Shown in pieces: positions 1 through 5,920 of a stretch of 5,920 nt of DNA (position 1 is its first letter; the number at the start of each line of letters is the position of its first letter). The position numbers and the translations under genes are program-made. Source of the stretch: Bacteroides_F sp964482605 (GTDB lineage Bacteria; Bacillota; Clostridia; Lachnospirales; Lachnospiraceae); assembly GCA_964482605.1 (NCBI GenBank), contig CAYZYS010000127.1, positions 1 to 5,920 on the forward strand, written 5' to 3'. The notes beneath the pieces were generated by a model. That model ran no database searches and was not told where the DNA came from. It worked only from the letters and a program-made list of their open reading frames with translations.

Positions 1-1106
1 ATGAGGATTTGAGGGCTGACAGACAGCCTGAGTTCACGCAGATAGACATGGAGCTTTCGTTTGTGGACATCGATGATGTCATTGATGTGAATGAGCGTTT
101 GATTGCATATCTCTTTAAGGAGATACTTGATGTGGACGTGCAGCTTCCGATACAGAGGATGACCTGGAATGAGGCAATGAACCGCTTTGGCTCTGACAAG
201 CCGGATGTGAGGTTTGGGATGGAGCTCAAGGACATATCGGGGATAGTGGCAGGCTGCGGCTTTGGCGTGTTCACACAGGCATTGGAAAATGGCGGCTCCG
301 TAAGGGGCATTAACGCCACGGGACAGGGCAGCATGCCGCGAAAGAAGATTGATGCACTGGTTGATTTTGCCAAGGGATACGGGGCAAAGGGACTTGCATA
401 TATTGCCATTAATGAGGATGGCAGCCTGAAATCGTCATTTGCAAAGTTCATGACGCAGGAGGAGATGGATGCGATTATTTCCGCACTTGATGGAAAGCCG
501 GGCGACCTGCTTTTGTTTGCGGCTGACCGCAACAAGATTGTGTGGAATGTGCTTGGTGCCCTGAGGCTTGAGCTTGCAGGACAGATGGGGCTTCTTGACA
601 AGAATGAGTACAGGTTTTTGTGGATTACGGAGTTTCCTCAGTTTGAGTGGTCTGACGAGGAGAACAGGTATGTTGCCATGCACCATCCGTTTACAATGCC
701 GATGGAGGAGGACCTTGACAAGCTTGACACAGACCTTGGGGCTGTAAGGGCAAAGGCGTATGACATTGTACTCAATGGCACTGAGATTGGCGGGGGAAGT
801 GTAAGAATCCACCAGGGTGACGTTCAGGAGAAGATGTTTGAGGCGCTTGGCTTTACAAGTGAGGAAGCCCATGACAAGTTTGGTTTTCTTCTTGACGCCT
901 TCAAGTATGGCGTTCCGCCGCACGCGGGACTTGCGTACGGACTCGACAGGCTTGTCATGTTGATGGCGCAGTGTGACAGCATAAGGGATGTAATTGCATT
1001 TCCGAAGGTCAAGGATGCGTCATGCCTCATGACGGAGGCTCCCAACAAGGTTGATGCAAAGCAGCTTCAGGAGCTGGGGCTTGACATTGTGACCGGGGAA
1101 GAATGA
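1..1106 (+). CDS. aspS: Aspartyl-tRNA synthetase, bacterial type (3' part, 5' end outside window)
   Basis: Cytoplasmic class II synthetase that joins aspartate to tRNA-Asp using ATP. The reading frame is open to the left edge (the first full codon is at base 3), so the N-terminal anticodon-binding OB-fold domain and motif 1 are missing, roughly 220 of about 590 residues. The visible part begins inside motif 2 (EDLRADRQPEFTQ). The bacterial GAD insertion domain follows at about bases 300-620, with KKIDALVDFAKGYGAKGLAY. The active-site segments come next: HHPFT at 681-695, NGTEIGGGSVRIH ending near 812 (binding Glu at 783, Arg at 804), and motif 3 GLAYGLDRL at 927-953 with its ATP-binding Arg at 948. 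The end is intact (GEE, TGA). Whether the enzyme is discriminating or also charges tRNA-Asn cannot be judged without the missing N-terminus. No clear terminator follows, so some readthrough into the chemoreceptor gene is possible. Identity is secure. Confidence 0.98.
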   Translation, partial: EDLRADRQPEFTQIDMELSFVDIDDVIDVNERLIAYLFKEILDVDVQLPIQRMTWNEAMNRFGSDKPDVRFGMELKDISGIVAGCGFGVFTQALENGGSVRGINATGQGSMPRKKIDALVDFAKGYGAKGLAYIAINEDGSLKSSFAKFMTQEEMDAIISALDGKPGDLLLFAADRNKIVWNVLGALRLELAGQMGLLDKNEYRFLWITEFPQFEWSDEENRYVAMHHPFTMPMEEDLDKLDTDLGAVRAKAYDIVLNGTEIGGGSVRIHQGDVQEKMFEALGFTSEEAHDKFGFLLDAFKYGVPPHAGLAYGLDRLVMLMAQCDSIRDVIAFPKVKDASCLMTEAPNKVDAKQLQELGLDIVTGEE

Positions 1107-1174
1107 TTTTATTAATGGGGAAATAGTACGGAACTTCCAAATAGGGTGTTGCTTTACGTGTCATGTTTAATGCT

Positions 1175-1183
1175 AAAAGGAGG
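1175..1183 (+). promoter_or_regulatory. Ribosome binding site that fixes the TTG start of the chemoreceptor gene
   Basis: AAAAGGAGG lies 5 bases before TTG at 1189. An in-frame TAA at 1174 excludes any earlier start. The next candidates, GTG at residue 44 and ATG at residue 48, fall within the first membrane helix and have no comparable site. The TTG start is therefore well supported. Confidence 0.85.
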
Positions 1184-1188
1184 CTCTT

Positions 1189-3318
1189 TTGAAAACTAGG
1201 ACTGCGATTAATCAAAAAAAATCACACGAAGGACAAAAGACCAAGGATAACGCAAAGAAAACACACAGGATAAATATCAACGGACTATTTAATTTCAACA
1301 GTATCAGGGGCAGGCTGGTGATAGGCTTCATGGTTCCGGTGCTTCTGATGATTTCACTGGGGCTTTTGTCATATTCCATGGCCTCAAGTGCAATTGTGTC
1401 CAGCTTTGAGATGTCAGCAGGCTCAACCATCAAGAAGACGGCGGAATATTATGACCTTTTGTTTGCCAATGTGAAGTCGGCGGCGGACAATCTGGCGGGG
1501 GATTCAACCCTGCAGCAGTATTATTCGGGGTCATATTCCAATGACCTTGTGGCTGATGGTGAGGCATACAGCGAGGTGAAGAAGAAGGTATCCTCCGTGA
1601 CCGCCTCCAACAGCCAGATTAAGGCAATATTCATGTTTGGCAAGGGTGGCAATGACATTTATTCGGTGTCAACGTCCATGACGGGCAATGAATATGACAG
1701 CATCAAGGACACGGACGAGGCAAAGACGGTAGATGCCAATAGGACGGCATGGTTTACGAGCCATGAGTACCTTGACAAAAGGGGTGCATCGGATTATGGC
1801 GTGTGCTATGCAAGGCAGATTATCGGTACCTCAAGCAGGGGCGTGGGGTATATGTTCTTTGACATCAGGAAGGATTACCTCACCAGCACGCTTTCCAACA
1901 TGGATTTGGGGGAGAGCAGCATAATCGGCATAGTTGCCGCTGACGGCGGTGAGAGTGTCGTGGTGGACGGACAGGCTGCGGACGAGGGCACGGTGTATTT
2001 TGCCAACCAGGACTTTTACCAGGGTGTTGTGGAGTCTGACGAGGACAGCGGATATTCCTATGTCAATTACCAGGGGAAAAAGCAGCTTTTCATATATGCC
2101 AAGACAAGCGAGGGCTTCACGGTGTGTGCGCTCATACCAAGAAATGTGATTGTGGCACAGGCATCCCGCATCAAGGTCATAACCGTGAGCTCCGTGGTTA
2201 TTGCCATAATACTTGCGGTAATAATCGGCGGTGCCATATCGGCCAACATGAGTGATGCCATAAGCGGCATAATGAAGAAGCTCAATGTTGCCGCACAGGG
2301 TGACCTGACCGTGAGGATTCATTCCAGGCGCAAGGATGAGTTCAGGCTTCTTGCTGATGGAATCAATGACATGATTGAGAGGATGCAGGAGCTTATACAT
2401 AAAACCAAGGAGGTTTCCGACAAGGTTGACGCCTCGGCGGGGATTGTCACTGAAAGTGCCAGGACGCTCCTTGGGGCAACGGGTGAGATTCATGACGCAA
2501 TCGACGGTATCGAGACAGGAATCGTGCAGCAGGCTGAGGATTCGGAGAGCTGCATGAGGCAGATGGATGTCCTTGCGGACAAGATTAATGTTGTATCTGA
2601 CAATTCCGAGAAAATGTCCGACATAGCAGAGGGCACAAGAAGGACCGTACAGGAGGGACTTGAAACGATTGACGTGCTTAGCGGCAACGTCAAGGATACG
2701 GTTGACATCACCAATGAGGTAATTGTTGGGATACAGGAGATGGAGGAGTCAACAAGGGCGATTGAGACGATTGTGAGCGTAATCAATGACATTGCCGCAC
2801 AGACCAACCTGCTTTCACTCAATGCGTCGATAGAGGCTGCAAGGGCAGGTGATGCGGGCAAGGGCTTCTCGGTTGTCGCTGACGAAATCAGGAAGCTTGC
2901 GGACCAGTCCGTTGAATCTGTGAACCAGATAAGGGACATTGTACAGGCGATAGGAATGAAGACAGACCATACCGTCACTGTTGCCAGAAGGGCAGAGGAT
3001 GTGGTATCATTACAGGAAAAGTCGCTTGAGGATGCCGTTGGTGCATTTAAGGACATTGAGGACCAGGTTGGCGTGCTGATTGGAAGCATTGACAACATAT
3101 CCGGTGGCGTTGAGAACATCATGGGTTCCAAGACGGAAAGCATTAATTCGATACAGGATATTTCCGCTGTGTCACAGGAGACGGCTGCGACCACCGAGGA
3201 GGTTACCAACATAGCACGCCGGCAGATGGAGGCAGTACAGGCACTTAATGATGCCGCAACCAACCTTGAGAACAATGCCAAGGAGCTTGAGAAGGCAATC
3301 GGGCTGTTCAGGGTATGA
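1189..3318 (+). CDS. Methyl-accepting chemotaxis protein (dCACHE-type sensor, HAMP, MCP signalling domain)
   Basis: Transmembrane chemoreceptor that should control CheA through CheW and so steer flagellar movement. Visible order: a strongly basic cytoplasmic tail (residues 1-42), membrane helix 1 (about 43-64), a large extracellular sensor (about 65-325), membrane helix 2 (about 329-350), HAMP (about 351-402, with GDLTVRI and KDEF), then a long coiled-coil signalling domain to the C-terminus. The conserved hairpin tip is clear: IAAQTNLLSLNASIEAARAG at 535-554, followed by KGFSVVADEIRKLA. Candidate methylation pairs are Gln447-Gln448 on the descending arm and Gln663-Glu664 (SAVSQETAAT) on the ascending arm. 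The sensor's size and its C-terminal part (GFTVCALIPRNVI before helix 2) fit double CACHE, but its ligand is unknown. The protein ends LFRV, without a CheR-tethering pentapeptide. No che or flagellar gene is adjacent. The initiation codon is TTG. An A8 run occupies codons 9-11. Confidence 0.95.
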   Translation: MKTRTAINQKKSHEGQKTKDNAKKTHRININGLFNFNSIRGRLVIGFMVPVLLMISLGLLSYSMASSAIVSSFEMSAGSTIKKTAEYYDLLFANVKSAADNLAGDSTLQQYYSGSYSNDLVADGEAYSEVKKKVSSVTASNSQIKAIFMFGKGGNDIYSVSTSMTGNEYDSIKDTDEAKTVDANRTAWFTSHEYLDKRGASDYGVCYARQIIGTSSRGVGYMFFDIRKDYLTSTLSNMDLGESSIIGIVAADGGESVVVDGQAADEGTVYFANQDFYQGVVESDEDSGYSYVNYQGKKQLFIYAKTSEGFTVCALIPRNVIVAQASRIKVITVSSVVIAIILAVIIGGAISANMSDAISGIMKKLNVAAQGDLTVRIHSRRKDEFRLLADGINDMIERMQELIHKTKEVSDKVDASAGIVTESARTLLGATGEIHDAIDGIETGIVQQAEDSESCMRQMDVLADKINVVSDNSEKMSDIAEGTRRTVQEGLETIDVLSGNVKDTVDITNEVIVGIQEMEESTRAIETIVSVINDIAAQTNLLSLNASIEAARAGDAGKGFSVVADEIRKLADQSVESVNQIRDIVQAIGMKTDHTVTVARRAEDVVSLQEKSLEDAVGAFKDIEDQVGVLIGSIDNISGGVENIMGSKTESINSIQDISAVSQETAATTEEVTNIARRQMEAVQALNDAATNLENNAKELEKAIGLFRV

Positions 3319-3326
3319 CAGGTTAA

Positions 3327-3360
3327 TTGACGGCTCCCAGATGGGCCGTGATTATATAAT
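3327..3360 (+). promoter_or_regulatory. Possible sigma-A promoter of glyA
   Basis: TTGACG at 3327-3332 resembles a -35 box. GATTAT at 3350-3355 sits 17 bases downstream as a moderate -10. A perfect TATAAT at 3355-3360 also exists, but at 22 bases it is too far from TTGACG and has no good -35 of its own. Which hexamer is used cannot be decided by eye. The gap is short and A/T-rich just before the glyA ribosome binding site, as expected for a promoter. Inferred from consensus only. Confidence 0.4.
3330..3349 (+). other. Inverted repeat (hairpin) between the chemoreceptor gene and glyA
   Basis: ACGGCTC at 3330-3336 pairs with GGGCCGT at 3343-3349 (seven pairs including one G-U) around a six-base loop. 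It begins 11 bases after the chemoreceptor stop codon. The sequence after it is A/T-rich (GATTATATAATAAT) but has no run of T, so it is at best a weak terminator. It also lies within the spacer of the candidate glyA promoter, so an operator role is possible. Neither role is shown. Confidence 0.4.
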
Positions 3361-3366
3361 AATTAT

Positions 3367-3373
3367 GTGGAGG
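3367..3373 (+). promoter_or_regulatory. Ribosome binding site of glyA
   Basis: GTGGAGG lies 7 bases before ATG at 3381. An in-frame TAA at 3360 leaves 3381 as the first usable start. The ATG at 3376 is out of frame. Confidence 0.8.
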
Positions 3374-3380
3374 TTATGCA

Positions 3381-4625
3381 ATGTATTCATTTGATGAAGT
3401 ATCAGGGTACGATCCGGAGCTTGCCAAGGCAATGGATGATGAGCTTGCCCGCCAGAGGAGCCACATTGAGCTCATTGCTTCCGAGAATCTTGTGAGCAAG
3501 GCAGTCATGGCTGCGATGGGAAGCCCGCTTACCAACAAGTACGCCGAAGGGTATCCTGGAAGGCGTTACTATGGAGGCTGCGAGTATGTTGACGTGGTTG
3601 AGACACTTGCAATTGAAAGGGCAAAGAAGCTTTTTGGCTGTGAGTATGCCAATGTTCAGCCACATTCAGGTGCGCAGGCAAACCTTGCTGCATTTTTCGC
3701 ACTGGTGTCCCCTGGGGACACTGTCATGGGGATGAGCCTTGATGCAGGCGGACATTTGTCACATGGCTCACCGGTTAACATTTCAGGTAAATATTTTAAT
3801 ATCGTTCCTTATGGTGTCAATGACGAGGGCTTCATTGATTATGATGAGGCACTCAGGATTGCGAAGGAATGCAAGCCTAAGCTCATTGTGTGTGGTGCAA
3901 GTGCGTACGCCAGGACGATTGATTTCAAGAAATTCAGGGAGATTGCGGATGAGGTCGGCGCATATCTCATGGTGGACATGGCGCACATTGCGGGGCTTGT
4001 TGCAGGTGGACAGCACCCAAGCCCAATTCCGTATGCTGACGTTGTGACAACCACGACCCACAAGACCCTGAGGGGGCCAAGGGGCGGAATGATTCTTTGC
4101 AAGAGCGCTGATTTTGCAAAGGAGATTAACTTCAATAAGGCAGTGTTCCCTGGAATCCAGGGCGGCCCGCTGATGCATGTGATTGCAGGCAAGGCGGTTT
4201 GCCTCAAGGAAGCCCTTGATGACAGCTTCAAGGATTATGCAAAGGGAATTGTTGACAATGCACAGGCACTTGCCAAGGGACTTATGGACAGGGGCTTTGA
4301 CCTGGTTTCAGGGGGAACTGACAACCACCTTATGCTTGTTGACTTAAGGAGCAAGAACGTGACGGGCAAGGAGGTTGAGAAGCTTCTTGACGCTGCCAAC
4401 ATAACCTGCAACAAGAATGCAATCCCAAGGGACCCTGCAAAGCCTAATGTGACAAGCGGCATCCGCCTTGGTACGGCTGCAGTCACCACAAGGGGCTTCA
4501 ATACACAGGACATGGATGTTGTTGCACAGGCGATATCGCTTCTTGTTGATGATGTGGAGAAGAACCGTGATGAGGCAATGGCACTTGTCAAGACACTTAC
4601 TGACAAGTATCCGCTGTATGAGTAG
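3381..4625 (+). CDS. glyA: Serine hydroxymethyltransferase
   Basis: Cytoplasmic PLP enzyme that interconverts serine plus tetrahydrofolate with glycine plus 5,10-methylene-tetrahydrofolate, the main entry of one-carbon units for purine, thymidylate and methionine synthesis. The 414 residues match the usual bacterial length (E. coli has 417). All expected landmarks are present and undamaged: YAEGYPGRRYYGG (residues 54-66), PHSGAQAN, SHGSPVNISGKYFN, VDMAHIAGL with PLP-contacting Asp199 and His202, TTTTHKTLRGPRGG with the PLP-binding Lys228, FPGIQGGP, and the carboxylate-binding Arg362 in GIRLGTAAVTTRG. Active-site positions run one behind E. coli numbering. The gene has its own ribosome binding site, a possible promoter in the 62-base gap before it and a strong terminator after it, so it is probably transcribed alone. 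No glycine riboswitch or other long leader fits in the gap. Identity is secure. Confidence 0.98.
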   Translation: MYSFDEVSGYDPELAKAMDDELARQRSHIELIASENLVSKAVMAAMGSPLTNKYAEGYPGRRYYGGCEYVDVVETLAIERAKKLFGCEYANVQPHSGAQANLAAFFALVSPGDTVMGMSLDAGGHLSHGSPVNISGKYFNIVPYGVNDEGFIDYDEALRIAKECKPKLIVCGASAYARTIDFKKFREIADEVGAYLMVDMAHIAGLVAGGQHPSPIPYADVVTTTTHKTLRGPRGGMILCKSADFAKEINFNKAVFPGIQGGPLMHVIAGKAVCLKEALDDSFKDYAKGIVDNAQALAKGLMDRGFDLVSGGTDNHLMLVDLRSKNVTGKEVEKLLDAANITCNKNAIPRDPAKPNVTSGIRLGTAAVTTRGFNTQDMDVVAQAISLLVDDVEKNRDEAMALVKTLTDKYPLYE

Positions 4626-4651
4626 TGTCATGGCTGTCTTTTGATTTCATG

Positions 4652-4687
4652 AGCCCGCACCTGGGGAAATCCGGGTGTGGGCTTTTT
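4652..4687 (+). terminator. Rho-independent terminator after glyA
   Basis: The arm beginning AGCCCGCACC at 4652 pairs with the arm ending GGGTGTGGGCT at 4683. The stem has about 13 pairs (two G-U) around a six-base GGAAAT loop and runs directly into TTTTT at 4683-4687. It starts 26 bases after the glyA stop codon. A G/C-rich stem plus a T run is the classic intrinsic form and should separate glyA from trmO. Confidence 0.93.
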
Positions 4688-4706
4688 ATGCACGATTAGT
4701 GCTGCC

Positions 4707-4714
4707 AAAGGAGG
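4707..4714 (+). promoter_or_regulatory. Ribosome binding site of trmO
   Basis: AAAGGAGG ends only 3 bases before ATG at 4718, closer than usual. An in-frame TAG at 4697 excludes any upstream start, and the protein's conserved N-terminal strand begins at once, so the ATG stands despite the short spacing. Confidence 0.8.
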
Positions 4715-4717
4715 AAC

Positions 4718-5404
4718 ATGTCTGAATATATCCCGATAGCCCACATATACAATGGTTTTACCGCCAAATTCGGAATACCGCGCCAGAGTGGGCTGGTAAA
4801 TGACATAATTTCAAAAATCGTGATGGAGAAGGAATACCGTGACATTCATGCCTTTCGCGGCCTGGAGGGGTATTCCCACATATGGCTCATATGGGAATTT
4901 TCCGGGTCGGTCAGGGATGGCTGGTCGCCAACCGTGCTGCCGCCTAGGCTTGGGGGAAAGACAAGGATGGGTGTGTTTGCCACAAGGTCGCCCTTCAGGC
5001 CCAATCCGATAGGGCTGTCGCTTGTACGGCTTGAAAGAATAGACTATGAGGACAGGGAAGGGCCGGTGCTGTACGTGAACGGTGCGGACATGCTTGACAA
5101 AACGCCGATTCTTGACATCAAGCCGTATCTGCCGTACGTGGAAAGCAAGCCGGATGCAGTGGGGGGCTTTGCGGAGGGCGTGAAGGATTACGCACTTGAG
5201 GTCAGGGCTTTGCCCGAACTGGGACCAAATGTGCCGGAGGACACCATAAAACAGGCGGTGGCGTTATTGTCACAGGACCCAAGACCCGCATACCAGGATG
5301 ATGAGGAACGTGTGTATGGCATGGAATACGCCGGCTTTGATTTCAGGTTTAGGGTGAAGGGAAATGTGCTCACCATTGTGGAGATAGTGGAAATGAATCA
5401 TTGA
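4718..5404 (+). CDS. trmO: tRNA (adenine-N6)-methyltransferase TrmO (TsaA/YaeB family)
   Basis: SAM-dependent enzyme of the TrmO (formerly UPF0066, YaeB or TsaA) family. The E. coli member methylates t6A at position 37 of tRNA-Thr(GGU) to m6t6A, next to the anticodon. At 228 residues it has normal family length (E. coli about 235). The N-terminal domain carries the signature region: KFGIPRQSGL near residues 17-26, LPPRLGGK at 74-81, then GVFATRSPFRPNPIGLS at 85-101, followed by DIKPYLPY at 133-140. The last 60 or so residues, including DPRPAYQ and a strand-rich end, fit the TrmO C-terminal domain. It follows the glyA terminator and lies 17 bases before a truA-type gene, suggesting a two-gene tRNA-modification unit. 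I see no clear promoter in the roughly 20 bases between the terminator and the ribosome binding site. The tRNA target in this organism is inferred from the family. Confidence 0.93.
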   Translation: MSEYIPIAHIYNGFTAKFGIPRQSGLVNDIISKIVMEKEYRDIHAFRGLEGYSHIWLIWEFSGSVRDGWSPTVLPPRLGGKTRMGVFATRSPFRPNPIGLSLVRLERIDYEDREGPVLYVNGADMLDKTPILDIKPYLPYVESKPDAVGGFAEGVKDYALEVRALPELGPNVPEDTIKQAVALLSQDPRPAYQDDEERVYGMEYAGFDFRFRVKGNVLTIVEIVEMNH

Positions 5405-5411
5405 AATAAAT

Positions 5412-5415
5412 GGAG
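5412..5415 (+). promoter_or_regulatory. Ribosome binding site deciding the truA start
   Basis: GGAG lies 6 bases before ATG at 5422. An earlier in-frame ATG at 5410 would add MEPG, but the bases before it (TGAAATAA) hold no ribosome binding site, so 5422 is preferred. Confidence 0.6.
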
Positions 5416-5421
5416 CCGGGG

Positions 5422-5920
5422 ATGAATAATTACAAGCTTGTGATACAATATGACGGAAGCCGCTACAATGGCTGGCAAAGGCAGAATGACACGCCCAATA
5501 CCATACAGCAGATAATCAATGACCGAATCAACGGGCTGGTGGGGAGTGAGGTTAAGCTCATAGGGGCGGGAAGGACTGACGCTGGTGTGCATGCATGGGG
5601 GCAGTGCGCTAATTTCAGGATTGACAAAAGGCTTGATTGTGGTGCGTTCCGTGATGAGCTGAACCTTGGTTTGCCGGAGGACATCAGGGTTCGGGACATG
5701 GGGCAGGTTGGGATGGATTTTCACGCAAGGCACAGTGCAAGGGAAAAATGCTATGCATATACCCTTGACCTTGGATTTCATCCCAATCCGTTTTTGAGAA
5801 AATACGCATGGAGGCCTGACGGGGTGTGGGATTACATGAAAAATGAACCATTTGGCCCCGCAATGGACTTAAGGCAGATGGAGGCGGCAGCGTCCATCCT
5901 TTTGGGAACACATGATTTTG
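5422..5920 (+). CDS. truA: tRNA pseudouridine synthase A family protein (5' part, runs off right edge)
   Basis: TruA converts uridines 38-40 in the anticodon stem of many tRNAs to pseudouridine. The frame stays open to the window's end: 166 codons of a family usually about 245-270 long. Conserved pieces are clear: YDGSRYNGWQRQ at residues 10-21, NTIQ at 26-29, and the catalytic motif GAGRTDAGVHA at 48-58 with nucleophile Asp53 (codon at 5578). Then come QCANF, FHAR, the Tyr-containing segment EKCYAYTL, and GTHDF at the edge. Between KYAW and the helix MDLRQMEAAA there are about nine residues more than I expect for a typical TruA. The gene follows trmO by 17 bases and probably shares its transcript. 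Clostridia often carry more than one truA paralogue, and this copy is not beside rplM as far as visible, so it may be a secondary copy with altered target choice; that is inference. Confidence 0.92.
   Translation, partial: MNNYKLVIQYDGSRYNGWQRQNDTPNTIQQIINDRINGLVGSEVKLIGAGRTDAGVHAWGQCANFRIDKRLDCGAFRDELNLGLPEDIRVRDMGQVGMDFHARHSAREKCYAYTLDLGFHPNPFLRKYAWRPDGVWDYMKNEPFGPAMDLRQMEAAASILLGTHDF

Noticed and set aside
1..12. ATG at base 1 as a gene start
   Set aside because: That frame meets TGA at bases 10-12; the real AspRS frame is open through the left edge and starts outside the window.
435..923. Minus-strand open frame of 162 codons within aspS
   Set aside because: It lies wholly opposite the well-conserved AspRS catalytic region and has no family features.
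1130..1138. Small palindrome GGAACTTCC between aspS and the chemoreceptor gene
   Set aside because: Four-base arms around one base are too short for a terminator and no T run follows; an operator cannot be supported from one copy.
1149..1171. Possible promoter TTGCTT...TTTAAT before the chemoreceptor gene
   Set aside because: The spacer is only 11 bases, and no sigma-28-type motility promoter (TAAA...GCCGATAA) is visible in the gap either.
1831..2493. Minus-strand open frame of 220 codons within the chemoreceptor gene
   Set aside because: The plus-strand protein has clear sensor, membrane and HAMP segments here; the reverse product resembles nothing I know.
2490..3281. Long minus-strand open frame (263 codons) opposite the chemoreceptor signalling domain
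   Set aside because: Its Ser/Leu-rich product is the complement of the receptor's coiled coil; it shows no recognisable motif, and the plus-strand gene is certain.
3319..3380. Glycine or folate riboswitch upstream of glyA
   Set aside because: The gap is 62 bases and contains one simple hairpin, too little for a known riboswitch aptamer plus expression platform.

Overview
The window reads as an ordinary stretch of Gram-positive, Clostridia-type chromosome, most likely from a motile member of the Lachnospiraceae or a close relative. The basis is strong AGGAGG-type ribosome binding sites, a compact all-plus-strand layout, protein sequences of Firmicutes character, a chemoreceptor without neighbouring che genes, and marked use of AGG for arginine. 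The genus cannot be fixed from the sequence alone.

Layout, left to right, all on the plus strand: (1) the 3' part of aspS, bacterial aspartyl-tRNA synthetase, cut by the left edge just inside motif 2; (2) an 82-base gap, then a complete methyl-accepting chemotaxis protein of 709 residues that starts at TTG; (3) a 62-base gap with a possible promoter and a small hairpin, then a complete glyA (serine hydroxymethyltransferase, 414 residues) closed by a strong intrinsic terminator; (4) trmO (tRNA A37 N6-methyltransferase) followed after 17 bases by the 5' part of a truA-family tRNA pseudouridine synthase that runs off the right edge. No gap exceeds 100 bases, so no long non-coding stretch is present. 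I see no tRNA or rRNA gene, insertion sequence, CRISPR array or integration site.

Functionally this is translation and one-carbon housekeeping with a chemoreceptor inserted. AspRS charges tRNA; TrmO and TruA modify the anticodon arm at neighbouring positions (37 and 38-40) and appear to form one transcription unit; GlyA makes glycine and methylene-tetrahydrofolate and appears to be its own unit, with a terminator separating it from trmO. The chemoreceptor is an orphan whose ligand cannot be assigned.

I found no convincing new multi-gene system. The points most worth checking are an A8 tract near the start of the chemoreceptor gene, the hairpin at the glyA promoter, and an apparent insertion in the TruA-like protein.
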